Assembly: GCA_029168955.1 (NCBI GenBank)
Contig: JAPDOI010000154.1
Span: 616,001 to 680,000, forward strand
Reading direction: 5' to 3'
From: Aplectana chamaeleonis
Taxonomy: Eukaryota > Nematoda > Chromadorea > Rhabditida > Cosmocercidae
DNA: 64,000 bases
Shown: piece after piece, positions 36,801-49,100 of the stretch
Position numbering within the stretch: position 1 is the stretch's first letter
Layout: each line of letters begins with the position of its first letter
Notes under the pieces: model-generated
Databases searched by the model: none
Seen by the model: the letters and a program-made list of their open reading frames with translations, nothing else
What the model was told of the DNA's origin: nothing
Program-made: the position numbers and the translations under genes

Positions 36801-37570
36801 AATGATTCCTGGCAAAGATTAGTGGGAGATTAAAGTCAAATTGTACGTAGCTCTCAAGAATACTTCTCTTTTATAGATTTCACGTGCTTTACTCCTATTC
36901 TAAGCTCAGCTTCGAATTCCTAGAAGTTGTTCTGCCCATATTCAACCATTTTCAGGTTATTTCTGAATAATCGCTCGCCACAAATAAAATCAGATTTGCT
37001 CAGAAAGCCATCTAAGAAAAGTGGCTGAAAAACGATTTCGTTCTTTAGAAAAAGCATAAAACTCACGTGATCCGCGTGTAATAGTTACTAAATGCTGTAT
37101 AATAGTTCATCTAAGTGCTGCTTCTATCTGAACTTCGTTTTCCTCTTTCACTTCAGGTTCACTTCCTTATATGTTGACTGGTAAGCGTCAAACAGACTAA
37201 GGAAGAAATAGCTCATAATTTGAAACAATCTTTTGAGCTTTTTGGTTCATCTTGTGAAAAAACACGAGGTTGACTCCTCGAAAATCGTAATACAAAGTAT
37301 TGTGTATCGCGGTTAAGTGGTAAGTGGTCATCCGAGTAGGATTTTTCAAAATCGTTTTTAAACCTAACAATCTCTCGCTTTGCTGATTTTTGCAGAAAAT
37401 TCCGAAATCCCATCATCAAAGGTTGAAATCTTATCAAATCTGGGAGATAGACACATTTGCACGTTCCCGAAACCCATATTTACTACTGCTAGTTCGATCA
37501 AAGTTGAAATGGATACGAAGAACTGCGGAGGGAGTGTATGTATGAGAACATTAAGAATCCTTTACACATG
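36801..37570. other. Intergenic (or intron), no feature recognised
   Basis: This is part of the proposed 14.8-kb intron. A TTTTTGCAG at 37395 followed by a 26-base segment and GGTTGA looks exon-like but breaks the reading phase. Confidence 0.3.
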
Positions 37571-37576
37571 AACATG

Positions 37577-37653
37577 TAGCCTTGTGGTGTAAGGCGCCGT
37601 GTTGGGCATCCGTCGCGTTGGTTGGTGTGGTGCTGGTTCAAATACGTCGGCTA
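37577..37653 (+). tRNA. tRNA-like relic or SINE head
   Basis: TAGCC..GGCTA can form a 5-bp acceptor stem. TGTGGTGTAAGGCG resembles an A box and GGTTCAAATAC a B box at the right spacing. The T stem and anticodon stem pair poorly, so a functional tRNA is unlikely; a tRNA-derived SINE or pseudogene fits better. Confidence 0.3.
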
Positions 37654-38325
37654 ATAAAAGTTTTACATTCAACGCTACTCTTCAAGGAAAGTTCTCGTTC
37701 TAAGGTGGCAACCATAGGAGGCATTTAAGCGTCACTGACCTCAGGTTGGCTGCCTCTTTAAAGTCACCACATTGGGGGATTGCTACAGGCCCAGCCTCTC
37801 TCCTTGATCGGGTCGGCTCGCATGCATCGGTTGTGAATGACGGAAGTTGCAAGTCTCGGAAAACTCGTCCACCCTGCTCCCGCAGCTCAGTTTTTTAGGG
37901 ACTATAACTCCGTTTCCAGGGGGCTGAATAAAGAGAGAAACTGAGAATGAAGGCGGGCGTGGAAAAGTGGCTTCTTGCTGTAAGAGCTCTAGAGTGGCTT
38001 CGTCCGGCAAAAGCTAGAAATCTCCGACAGATTACCTGTACATTTATTCTAGTAGATCGGTTGCAAATTACTTATATTTTTGGGAGAACTTCCGTTAGAA
38101 AAAAAAATGGTAAAGCTTTAGGATTTCCAGAAACTTATGTAGTAGACTCTTGTTGCTGAGTACTTAATTCGACACTGGTTATGAGAGGCTACAACGATAA
38201 TACAAAGACTGAGTTGATTGACTGACTCAGCGCTGAGGCTGAAACGCATACATGAATACCATTTTTGCTATGTCGTGTAAGGCTTTTTAGACAAGTGCTC
38301 CGTATGATAATACTGCCGTGCATAG
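37654..38325. other. Spacer with family B-like fragment
   Basis: 37795-37950 carries CGGGTCGGCTCGCATGCATCGG, AACTCGTCCACCCTGC and TTTTTTAGGGACTATAACTCCG, the body of family B MITEs, without termini. No gene is seen. Confidence 0.4.
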
Positions 38326-38751
38326 ACTGCGACGAAATCTGTCCTTCCATATATCGCGAAGAGTGTTACGGCAACGCTGCAGCGAGAAGAACGTGTGCTA
38401 CAGAGGATCAGGCGAATCCTGAAGTGAACCCATTGGGTCTAACCTGCAGGTTGGCGGCCAGGCTGCACGTAGCTGTGCACAGCTTGACCAAAATGATATC
38501 CGTTTTCAGGGAGACATGGAAATGTCCTGCAGGAACATCGGCAAAATTTTACATCAGTACAGCTCCAACTATTGCACAACCCTATCCACGTCAGTAATGA
38601 TCGAATTTGGCATGATATTAGCACAAGCGTTCAGTGGGTTGAAGCCTGCTTTTCAGCTCAAATGTACGCTCAGTGCTTCGCTCCTCCTTACGACTATTGG
38701 TATCTTCCGAATGGTGTTACTCGAATAGTTGCAGTGACGTGTGAACTCTAA
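38326..38751 (+). CDS. Cysteine-rich secreted-protein family, exons 4-6
   Basis: There are three exons: 38326-38449 (acceptor GCATAG, donor GTTGGC), 38510-38589 (acceptor TTTCAG, donor GTCAGT), and 38657-38751 (acceptor TTTCAG, stop TAA). They encode CDEICPSIYREECYGN..TC, ETWKCPAGTSAKFYI and MYAQCFAPPYDYWYLPNGVT..VTCEL. Phases match the homologous exons at 50982-53118 exactly. The cysteines of CPS, EC, TC, KC, QC and TCEL are all kept. The signal-peptide exon is probably that at 23452. An extracellular disulfide-rich protein is likely, function unknown. Confidence 0.7.
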
Positions 38752-38878
38752 TGGAAGTGTCGCTATTTTGTATAAAAATTGCACATTTTGTTTACGAGCT
38801 TGTCGAATAGCTGGGTTCCTCAGCTTTTTCATAGCTGATGATATGGGGTATAGCCGAGGCCTTTCATTACTCAGTTAA

Positions 38879-39360
38879 AGGCAGTGTTCACGACCATCTT
38901 CGATTTTGAGATTAATCGCTAAATCGATTGTTTGGCCCCCGGGTAGAACTGAAATGAGGAAGAAACCGAGAAAAACGTACCATAAGGGCACGAAATCCTT
39001 AAGTCTCACCCCGCTTCTTTACTCTCATTGGAGCTGTTTGGTGCGACAATGAAATCGTTTGTGCACCCGTGTTTTGCAATACTCTATTCTGAGTCGCTCC
39101 GTTTTTTCCTTCAGACCCTAACTTATACTGTTTGCCTAAATTTTTTTTTCCATTTTTGATTAGGCCCTTTTCACCGATGACAACCACCGTGAACATCTTC
39201 ATCCAACCGGACAACTAGTCCAGACCAGAGAATAATATCTCTGAAATAAGACGATTAAGTGCTTTTCTTGCCGTTTCTTCGTAGTTTTGGTAACACTTGG
39301 TAGCCGACGCACTGTTTTGAGTGGAAAACTCGGACAAAAAATTTATCGTGAACACTGCCA
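38879..39360. mobile_element. TTAA-type MITE, family A copy 2
   Basis: The left end is TTAA|AGGCAGTGTTCACGACCAT and the right end is TATCGTGAACACTGCCA|TCAA. Relative to copy 1 (7300-7794) it is inverted: GATTAATCGCTAAATCGATTG is here at the left, and GGTAACACTTGGTAGCC at the right. The right duplication has one mismatch. Confidence 0.85.
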
Positions 39361-39364
39361 TCAA

Positions 39365-39460
39365 GGGAAGTGTGCATGACCTCACAGAAAGTGTTCAGGA
39401 CCTTACGCAAGGTGTATAGGACCTCGCTGGAAGTGTGGTGGAACTCGCATGATGTTGGTC
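39365..39460. repeat. Satellite fragment copied from the 33165-33260 type
   Basis: GTGTGCATGACCTCAC, AAGTGTTCAGGACCT, CGCAAGGTGTATAGGACCTC and GTGGAACTCGCATGAT follow in the same order as at 33165-33255, with only small indels. It starts immediately after the right end of the family A MITE. Confidence 0.8.
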
Positions 39461-39769
39461 GCGATAAAATATGCTTGTCTTCTTTTCTTCTCTAAACTCT
39501 TTATTGGATTCGGAGTAGTAGGGCCTATACAAAAAAATGCGAAGAAGAACCAAGTCTGGACCTAATTTTCGGCGTTATTTTTCCAGTATTTTGATGACGA
39601 CGGTTGAGCTCTTTTCACATCACTGGCATCGATGATACCCATGTTTGATTCCCAGATTAACCCATGGTGAACTCATTCCTTTATAGATGACCGGGATACC
39701 TTATCCATCCAAATATTGGAAGCCCAGGATGAAAATCTCGTTGCGCACAATCGCGAATATGTGAATTGG
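39461..39769. other. Spacer; part reused at 41055-41140
   Basis: No gene. 39640-39725 (AACCCATGGTGAACTCATTCC..CCAAATATTGGAAG) has a close copy at 41060-41140 inside the mariner insertion. Confidence 0.4.
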
Positions 39770-40559
39770 TCGAAATAAGGAACTGAAGTGGGTAGGGGGG
39801 AAGGGGGGTAGTAGCTCCGAAATCCGTACCGGGAGGTATCATCTTTGCAGGTCTCACCGCAAAGTCGCATCAAATTCTGTCCTCACCGCTCTGACACATG
39901 CTATAATTTCTGTGAATTAATTTTGAAGTGGATCCAACCGCTGTCATTCAATCCTTCCGGTTTTCGCTTGCCTCTTCGCGCTGTGGCACCTAGATATCAT
40001 CACCTGAACGTCGACAAATTGACCAAATTTTATACTGATTTCAGGGAGACATTCACGTATCCTGCAGGAACAACGCCGTTTTACTACAGAGCCTCTATCC
40101 CGAAAACGGCAGTACCTTATCCTCCAGGCCAATTAGCATCAAGAATGATTAATCATCGGGGTATTTCCAGGGTGCTTTGGATTGCGAATGTCGCCGTCGG
40201 CGTAGCTGTGAGCCACACTAATATGTATATGTTGGGTTGGCAACTAAGTAATTGCGGATTTTTTTAGAAAATGAAAGACAATTTTTCACAGAACGGAATG
40301 ACTTTGAGCTGTAGTAACCCCCCTCAAAATAAAGTTAAGATGATCTTGAACAATCGTATGAAGAAATGTTGGGATGATCTGTAAGATTATCTTGATGATA
40401 TGGTGAAGGATATGAATCTCATCTGTGAGCGCACCATTCAGATAATGAACGTTTTCAAGATGATGCTAATTGCAGCAGGTTGGCTGAACTTCTACAGATC
40501 ATCTGGACAGAGAAAAGCGAGAGAGCACGCATTCCCGGAAAAGCTCGTCTTATCTTTAA

Positions 40560-41046
40560 AGGCAGTGTTCACGATAAAAATCGTTTCCCAGTTTTTTCAC
40601 CCATCTTCAAAACGGTTTCTTGCTGACTCTATTGATGTCTCTGGAATGGTACAAGACCTTCTGGGAAGGGAGTTATGGTCACTCAAAACTTGAGCTAAGG
40701 AAACATGGTGGACGAGTTGTCCGAAGACTGTAACTTATGTCTTTGAAAGCCGATGAATGCGAGCTGACCTGAGTAGAGAGAGAAGTCGAGAATGGAACGA
40801 AGAACGGGGCTATTGATCGGAGACCATCGCTCATCGCATGATCTCTAGTTTTCATTTGTTCACGTCGATGGGCGGGCATTGCGCTTTTGGGGTTTGCCTT
40901 GCGCTCAAAGGGCAGCTTCGGGCTCTCTTGAGGCTCTACCCGGCTCGTTTTCATGCGTTCTTTCGACTTCAACGTTACAATGTGCCCCTTCGCTACCCAT
41001 TCCTAGTGGATACTGAAACACATTTTTTTTATCGTGAACACGGCCT
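40560..41046. mobile_element. TTAA-flanked MITE, family B copy 3
   Basis: The ends are TTAA|AGGCAGTGTTCACGATAAA and TATCGTGAACACGGCCT|TTAA. The body is the reverse complement of copy 1 (CATGGTGGACGAGTTGTCC, CGAGCTGACCTGAGTAGAG, GATGGGCGGGCATTGCGC). Confidence 0.88.
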
Positions 41047-41736
41047 TTAACCGTGTTGGATTCTTAGATGAACCCATGGTAAACTCATTCTTTTATACAT
41101 GACCGGAAAGCCTAATCCATCCAAATATTGGAAGCAGGTTATATTGATGATATGGTGAAGAATGTGAATCTCATCTGTAAGCGCATCATTCAAATGATGA
41201 ACATTCTTAAGATGATGCTAATTTCATCAGGTTAGCTGAACTTCTACAGACCACCTGGGCAGAGAAAAGCGAGAGAGCATGCATTTCCGAAGAAGCTCGT
41301 CTTATCTCTAAGAGTAACCCCGGAGCGCCTCTTATTCTACAGATGAAATATCAGCTATCATTATCAGCTTTCACAAAACAACAAGCATCTCATTTCATTC
41401 ATCGAGAAAGAAAGCATGGAGTTGGTCGAGTAGAGAATGACCACCTACAGAATGAGGGCCGGTTTTTCTTATTCTCACAGGTATAATCATGTGTTATCAT
41501 ATTATGAATATGCGAGGACGACCGCTTCAGGGCGAATCACCGCTAATGGAATGAATACGGGCCTAAACTCAGCGACCAGTTGTGACTGATAGCGATAGTT
41601 ATGCATCAATACGAAATTAGGATCATCTGAAACTTGTCTGGAAGAATATCAGATCATCTTATCAAAATAATATCAGATCATCTGATAGGGGTGGTTTACT
41701 GCAGCCCTTTATTCTATAGTGTATTGCCCATTTCGA

Positions 41737-42025
41737 GCTATACTCTGTTTATCCTGAATTGCACTAAACACGGTCCGCCAATAGTCCTCTAATTGGCCCG
41801 CTAGTAGCGTAGTGTACGTCCACGACGCGTTCTCGGCAGACCCGGGTGGCAGGGTGGGTGGCCGTTTTGTGAATATGTTTTATGAATAATCGATTGCTCT
41901 GCACACCGGGTGCACACCCGGGTCTGCCGAGAACGCGTCGTGGACGTACACTACGGTACTAGCGGGCCAATTAGAGGACCATTGGCGGACCGTGTTCAGC
42001 GCAAATCAAGATAAACAGAGTATAC
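41737..42025. repeat. Near-perfect 110-bp-arm palindrome
   Basis: ATACTCTGTTTATC..AAACACGGTCCGCCAAT..TCCTCTAATTGGCCCGCTAG..GTGTACGTCCACGACGCGTTCTCGGCAGACCCGGGTG is repeated inverted on the right. The loop is about 60 bp. Diverged pieces of the same family appear at 51330-51640 (CTACTACGGTAATCGACGCG, GAGGATCAATGGCGGACCATG). Confidence 0.88.
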
Positions 42026-42039
42026 CACCTTTTGCCATC

Positions 42040-42600
42040 TTTCAGGCAGCATCATAATTCCTAGTTCATGAAACTTCTGAAAAAGAAACAACACAAAAAA
42101 CTGAACCACCTACGATTTGACATCCTTATCAGTATTGAAATTTTTACATTCAAGGAGTTTGGCAAATATTGAAATGAAAAGTAATCAGGTGGTGCAAGGT
42201 CAGGACTATATGATGGATGTGGCAAAGCATCCCAACCGAGCAACAAGTTGACAAATCGAGAAGGAGTTGTATTTCATAATAACAATACAAGGCCCCACAT
42301 ATCTTTAGTCCTTCGGCAGGAATTATTGGGGCTTCTTTGGGATGTTTCGCCACATCCACCACATAGTCCTGACCTCGCACTATCTGATTACTTTATATTT
42401 CGATCTTTGTAAAACTACTCGGATGGTGAAAATTGCAATAATGATGTTGATGTCAAATCGTACCTGGTTCAGTCTTTTCTGATGAAAACCGGAAGTTTTA
42501 TGAACGTGGAATTATGATGCCGCCCGATGGCATAATTACGATGGCATAAGGCTATAGCTAAGAATGGAAAATACATAACAGAATAAAGTTATTTCGTTCC
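42040..42600. pseudogene. mariner transposase C-terminus, inverted pair
   Basis: Minus-strand 42240-42064 reads LPHPSYSPDLAPPDYFSFQYL. Plus-strand 42270-42540 reads NNNTRPHISL..ELLGLLWDVSPHPPHSPDLALSDYFIFRSL, then ..KFYERGIMMPPDG. Both carry the third catalytic aspartate region of mariner. The two are inverted halves around 42250, as in internally rearranged mariner MITEs. Neither is a complete gene. Confidence 0.8.
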
Positions 42601-43159
42601 ATCGCAAAATTGTCTTTCATTTTCAAAAAAAAATCCGCGATTACTTAGTTGCCAACTCAATACATATAACTGGTGATAAGAACGTTTCGACAAAAACCGC
42701 TTGCTCCGGGTGCTCATCGAAATTGAAAGCTCTCCAGTGGTGATCCAAATCTTATTTGGAGAAGCGTAAATGACCTGAGTTCACATTTTAGGCCCAACGT
42801 ATGCTCTGTGTTCTGCTACATCTCCCAGCTTTTGGAACCTCCCAGATGGAGTAACTGTTGTCGATGTTGTCACGTGTGAAACCCCTTAAGATAAAGTCTG
42901 TGTACTTTACATGAAACGTGGGATAACACTGAATCGAATTCGACATCAGTCACTAATTAGATCGAATAGAAAGACGTTGAACATGAAAAGCCGTATGTCG
43001 TTAATTCGACAACTTTGACCTAGATAATGCGATTTCATCTTTCACATTACTACAAAACAATACTCTACGCTTCTACACAATCACACTTTCATCAACCTCT
43101 GCGACAAACTTAGATTACTATCAAGATTGATTTCACATGTATTAATTAGTGACAACACG

Positions 43160-46100
43160 ATGAGTTATTCGTTGCGCTGTTCGATTATCGTTAGCACTAT
43201 CTCCTGGAATTTTCTGCACGCCCGATGCTGCATCGCCACAGTTTCGCCTGAGGAGACTACCACAGGTATGTATCAGATTTTCTTGAGTACATTATTTGTC
43301 ATTTACAGTCTACCGCATTCCTGTGAACTTTGTTACACTCAAAGCGACCTGCTGCAACCAAAATAAATTCTTCTCCTAAAGTCGCTTAGGATCATTCCAC
43401 TCTTCATGTGTGCATCCATTCTTCACTGCCATTGTAGGCATTCTTTAAACATTTACGCACAGCTCACAAAAACCAAAATAAAGAGTTTTCCACAATTAAT
43501 AACGCGCAAAAATTTATTTATTGATTTTTTACCTTTAGCAGCCCTGTCAGAGATTGCATAAAGCTGATTGTTTCCTAGATCGTTCTGAGCAAATTTGAGG
43601 TGCGTCTCGTCGAGCGATGGAAATTTTGCGTTGTGATAATGGCGAAGCATTCCCAACTAGCTATGCGCATACCATCTTTTGAATCAATATCAACTGAAAC
43701 AACACTGAAATTTCATAGCTGCTACCCCAAAAACCCCAAAAAATTAGAATAGCGAAAATTTTAGCATCAAAAACACCCATGAATCAAAACCTAATTCGCG
43801 CGTCTATAATTTCGGAGCACCTTTTAGGTCCCATGTGTACATGCACATATGTTGCTTGGGAGTTACTGCAAACAGATCTTGCTTATCACGTGAGGGCAAG
43901 AAAAGAACAGAATTTCGTTTCTGAGGTTCATTGTCAAATTTCTGGACGGGCACTAGCTACTTGAAATGCTAACTTGACTTCCGCCCGACGCAGTCATTCC
44001 GCATCTGCACCGAGGTGTGCCGTCCTATGTATTAGGTTGATGCAAAAGTTTCCGGGCTTTTCACGACTTTGAATAAAAAACATTTAAATCGGAAACAAAC
44101 AAGGCTAACTCAACAAAATAATTTCCATCACATTCAAGGATCCTTCGCCACCGATTGGGCAGATCATGAATTCCCGACGCGTAGAACTCTGGCTGTTACG
44201 AGTCGAAGCATTCTTCTTAGACCATTTAGACTTCTTCATCGTTAGTGAAATGTTTTCCATCCAGGAAGTGCTGCATTGAGCGGATCAGATGGTGGCCGGA
44301 AGGTGCAAGATCTGGGCCTTATGTAGGGTAAGGAGGAACTTTCCAGCCCAGGTCTAGCAGTTTCTGTCGGGTTATCCGAAATACGTGTGGCCGAGCATTG
44401 TCGTGAAGAAGGCAAATAGTGTTCAACAAAAACTGCTGGACCTGGGCTGGAAAGTTCTTCCTCACCCTCCATATAGCCCAGATCTTGCCCCTTCCGACTA
44501 CCGTCTGTTCCGCTCGATGCAGCACTTCCTGAATGGAAAACAGATCACTAACGATGACGAAGTCAAAATAGCCTTAGGAGAACACGAAACAGCCTCGAAA
44601 CAGCCAGAGTTCTACGCGTCGGGAATTCATGATCTGCCCAATTAGTGGCGAAGGATCCTTGAATGTGATGGAAATTATTCCGTACGGTGAGCCTTGTTTG
44701 TTTTTGAAACTAATATTTCTTATTCAAAGTCGTGAAAAGTCCGGAAACTTTTGCATCAACCTAATAGTAATCAACATTGCCCATTGGTCACTGTTTTCAC
44801 ACACGATCGCTATTCCACGTGATGTGAAGTAAAACATGGTTCCTGAATCGCCTTCAATGCCGAGGGACTTAAAATACTCCTTAACCACATCCGTCCAGAA
44901 CTCTCGCGTAACTTCACGCGGCCGTTTCCAGACAGATTTAGGAAGCATTCTACGGGCGCGTTAAAGGCACAGTACACCGTCAGATATTAATTCTGAGATT
45001 TTCGTGTAAATGTGTAGAAGACCCCTCCTGTATAACATCTGTAAAATGTGAGATCTCAATTCCTCCAAATAAGCGAGATATAAGCGACCACCACAGGCCC
45101 GACCCCCCTTGCTTACCACCACAGGCCCGACCCCTCAGCAGATTTTCGAACTCGATAGCGGCTCGATGGATGGATGAATTTCAACAAGTCGGCGTTCTTC
45201 ACTCCCTTTTCGATCTGTCTCCTCATCCTGTTTTGCTCTCGTGCCGCGACTGCGAATCAAGAGAAATACAGGCCTGAGACAACTCGTCCACCAATTTTTC
45301 ACCCTCAAAATCTAGGCATCTATGAAGAGCCATACCTCTGTTCATAGGAGGTACTGTACGGTTTCAGAGCTACCACTGTGATCAGCGTGTGACTCTCTCC
45401 AAGAGAAGCATTAAATCTGAAAATCAGTTATTTGGGTGTCCTGTGCCTTTAAACAGAATGATCTGGCGATTTCTTAAGTACAATACCGCCGCTACCCATG
45501 GGAAAAAAATGGGCGAAATGGGCAAAGTGGGCAACTAAAGCGTCTTTCGACCACAACACGCCTCAAAGTTCTCCGTTTTCAATTCCGAAAAGACCAAAAC
45601 GTTCACCGTGCTACAATCTATTTAACTATATGAGACAAAATTGGTATTCCCTTCTGAAAAAGCTTTTTTAATATGGATTTAGTTATGAATTTGATAATGT
45701 TATCACAAGATAACGAGCACATTCGGTCAAAAACAACTGTACGCGATCTCTAGCATGGTTAAAATGAAAATGTATTCCGCCTTGAAAAATAATGTTGCTC
45801 TCAAATTTTGCGTAATATTCTTACACGATCGACTAGACCACGACATGCTGTACACTTTGGCGTATTCGAAATTGAAAACGGAGCACTTTGAGGCGAGTTG
45901 TGGTCTAAAGACCCTTTACTTGCCCACTTTGCTCATTTCGCCCATTTTTTCCCTTGAATAGCGGCGGTATTGTACACTGCGTTTCATATCTATAGGTCCA
46001 CCTATGAATTCCGTGATTTTGTGTTTCGCTCTAACTCAAATGTTCTGCAGTGGTCACCTACAGAATCAGCATCCTCGAAAACCATTATGAAGAACCGTAG

Positions 46101-49100
46101 ACGCGAATTCAGATTTGGTACGAACTTTAAGAGCTCGAAGATTGAAAAACACCCGTTTCAAAACTATAGGTCCACTGAATGAAATCAAAGTTTTATTACG
46201 ATAAGCAACAAAAATCAACGATCTAGTAACTTTTCTGTCCTCCTTGACTCAAAAGAACTTCAACTAATTGCTTCGGCATGCTCTGAACCAGATTTTTGAC
46301 CACGATGGGTTCCACTGATACCCAGAAGTTGGCGATCGACTCCTACAGCTCGTCGATTGTGGCGTACTGATTAGTGACACTGTAAATCTTGTGCACAATG
46401 ATGGCACAAAGGTTCTCCATAGGATTGAGATCCGGTGAACACGCCGGCGAACCGAGAACCTCTATTTTGTTCCTTGCAAGCCATGCTGACGTCGACCGAC
46501 TAGCATGGATAGCAGCGTTTTCGTGCATAAAAGTGAAGGCCTGGCGTCGATGCCGTCGGATTAACGCCAGAAGACGATATTCTAGAACCTTCTGGTAGTC
46601 CTCGGAGTCCATACGGCACGAAACGAATGCAAGCTCGAGTTGACCAGATTCACAGAATGCACTCCAAACCTTGAGCGATTCACCACCGAAGTTGCGTCGG
46701 GAGAAGACACGCGGTGGCTCCCGTAGATCACGCCAGTAACCTCTTCCACCATCAGGTCTGTCTAGATTGAACTTTTTTTTGTCGCTCCAGATCACCTGAA
46801 GCGTTTGGAATAATTGGGGCCACGGAGCAGCGTATGAGCAAAATCGCCTTACTTTTGATCAATCTCTTGTGATGTTTTGGGTAGCAAACTGGCGACGGGT
46901 CGCCTTGTGCCGTTAAGTCCGTCTTGGCGCACGCTTCACTAATTCTCTTCTGAGGTTCTCTTGCGACTGAACTGCCCTCCGAACCGCACTTTTGCTCATC
47001 GAAAGCGAAAGTTCGCTGCGCAAGCAGTTGAGACTCATCGTTGAGTTGGATAGAAGGCGTCCGATTCTTCCTTCTTCATGCTCCGAAAGCAGCCTCGGAC
47101 GCCCTACAGGGTTCTTCTTCCGATATAGCTAAAGATCCCGTGTGTATTTGTTGATACAATTGTGCGATCGTCCAAGATGCTCCGCAATCCTCCTTCTTGG
47201 CCATCCAGCCGCGTTGAGCGCTTCCGTTTGAGATTGTTCATCCGAAGACAGGCGATTTCCACGACGCATACGAAGCACGACGTTGAGGGAGTCCGTATAA
47301 ATCCCTATTTTCCAGTCTCACTTGTACTAGCGAAGAAACGGGAATTTTCCTACGACGGACCTGTAATTTTGAAACGGTCACAATTCTGTCTATCATTCAC
47401 GGAAACCTAATAAAAAATCATGGATGGGCAGGACGATTTTTATCGGTGTTTTTAAAGGTGAAGATTCCGATGGTATTGCCCACAGAACTACAAAATGTAC
47501 GGCGAGCCCGGAAATTCGAAATTTTCAGGTGGACCTATAGTTATGAAACGCAGTGTATATGCCCAAACCGTCGGAGTCTACCTTTCATTGCCGATTGAGG
47601 GGCGTTTGGAGATTCCGGCCAGCTCTCAGAGGCGCAACGCCGCCTTCCAAAAGTAGATTGGAGAGCTTCCCCATGTTTTCAAGAACACAGTCATCAAGAA
47701 GGTGATCGAAATAAATAATTCTGTGGGTATAGAAGCAGCTTGATGCAGGAGATCGTTTTTCAATCTATGAAACCTTGTTTCAGGAGTAGGATTATATAGA
47801 AAATTTTGAATTTTAATTCCAGCTGCTTCTACAACTACAGCTGTCGCGACAACAACATGTGAGTTGCTCAATATCATGTGTTTATAGCCTAGTCAGGTTT
47901 GCCATATTGATGAATCAGCCCAGATACCTTGAGTAAGATACCTTGAGTAAGTAAGGTGTGGAGAGAAGGAGACGCAGCGTACGCGCGCAGACGCACGCAA
48001 TGAACGGAAATAAATTTCCCTCGGAAACAAAGGATACATACCACTCTCTTGTTTACCGACCAATCGTCAATCTCTGGATGGGGGAAAGCCGAGCCGCAAC
48101 TAGGAGCGTGCGTGTTCACAGTGCGGGTGGCCCGTTACGGACAGAAAAACTATCAATATCGCTAAACGCTGACTTTCCCATGGTCAAAACTCTTGCCTGC
48201 TCCTTCATTTTGTTTCTCTCTGGTCAAGCCTCCTTTTCTTTGTCTTAATATCTTCATCTGCTACCTTTTCTATGATTGTTCGCGTGCGAATCTTGGGAAT
48301 ATAAAGCGATTCGATTATATGAAGAGAAAAATGTGCAGAAACGCTCAAAGTGTGAATACAGGACTACTACACGAACAACAGATAAGAGGAAAAAGAGAGT
48401 TGAGGGCAGAGAAGGAAAACAGAGAGGAGAGAAAGACGATCTGAAGGAAAGCTGCTCATGGTAGAATCAGCTGTGAGCAATATTCATCAGTTTTCATCCG
48501 TAATGAGGCACCCTCACACGCTTGACATTCACGCTCCTAATTTTGACGTGACTTCAATCCCATCTAGAGAGTTACGGTAGTGACGTCGGCATTAGGAGTG
48601 AGCGGAAATTTCTGATTTCTGTTTTCTGGCCGTTTTCGCTCTTCCGTTTCTGTTTTCTGAAAAATTTGCAGAAACCAGAAAAATCAATCAGACAAAATCA
48701 ACGAAATCCAGCTCTGTGGAACAGTGCAGTTTATCTAGCTCTTCACGAGATATTATTTGTGCTCAATGGTGCGATTGCTGTTAAAGGCAGGGTTGGCGAT
48801 AAGTTGTTGCTTGGTGTCCGCCCGCCCCAATTATCGAGATTTCTATAAATGCCTGTTTTGTCATCTTTTATTTTGTTTCTAAAGTAATTTCTGAGCATTT
48901 CTGGAGAGTGCTGACTACTTCAACAGCAAAATCAAAGACGAATAAGCATTCATGAACATCTCGCTAATTGAAGGCCGTCCGGACACCTGCAATTAGCCGT
49001 TCTAGCTTGTTTTCGAGCGTTTGCCCAGAACGTTTTTACTTTTTTACTTATTTTCACTTTAGTGATGACCAAATCTACATTTTTATGGAGAGAACTCAAC

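Larger units (their letters stand above)
40232..42660 (+). mobile_element. mariner-derived composite element with nested insertions
   Basis: The TIRs are TTGGGTTGGCAACTAAGTAA (40232) and TTACTTAGTTGCCAACTCAA (to 42660), with TA on the right. The inner 55 bp also pair (GAAAATGAAAGACAATTTT). The site is empty in the paralog near 20750. Inside are a family B MITE (40560-41046), a direct duplication (40388-40559 and 41140-41312), a large palindrome (41737-42025) and two inverted fragments of transposase C-terminus. At 2.4 kb it is about twice a normal mariner. Confidence 0.85.
40045..42889 (+). pseudogene. Cysteine-rich family, last two exons split by mariner
   Basis: Exon 40045-40127 (acceptor TTTCAG) encodes ETFTYPAGTTPFYY..YPP, with the usual cysteine of TCP changed to tyrosine. 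Its donor reads GCCAAT instead of GT. Exon 42792-42889 (acceptor TTTTAG) encodes PTYALCSATSPSFW and ends TCETP then TAA. The intron now holds a 2.4-kb mariner-derived insertion. No 5' exons belong to it nearby. It could be a dead copy or an alternative 3' end for the gene upstream. Confidence 0.55.
39770..44960 (+). repeat. Segmental duplication, copy 2, with insertions
   Basis: This is collinear with 20310-21960 once two elements (40232-42660 and 44042-44764) are removed. It contains the paralogous terminal exon pair and, unlike copy 1, an intact signal-peptide exon that starts the gene at 43160. Confidence 0.8.

Noticed and set aside
37396..37421. Possible micro-exon ENSEIPSSK between TTTTTGCAG and GTTGAA
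   Set aside because: Its 26-nt length leaves phase 0, whereas the next family exon at 38326 needs phase 1, so it does not fit the gene.
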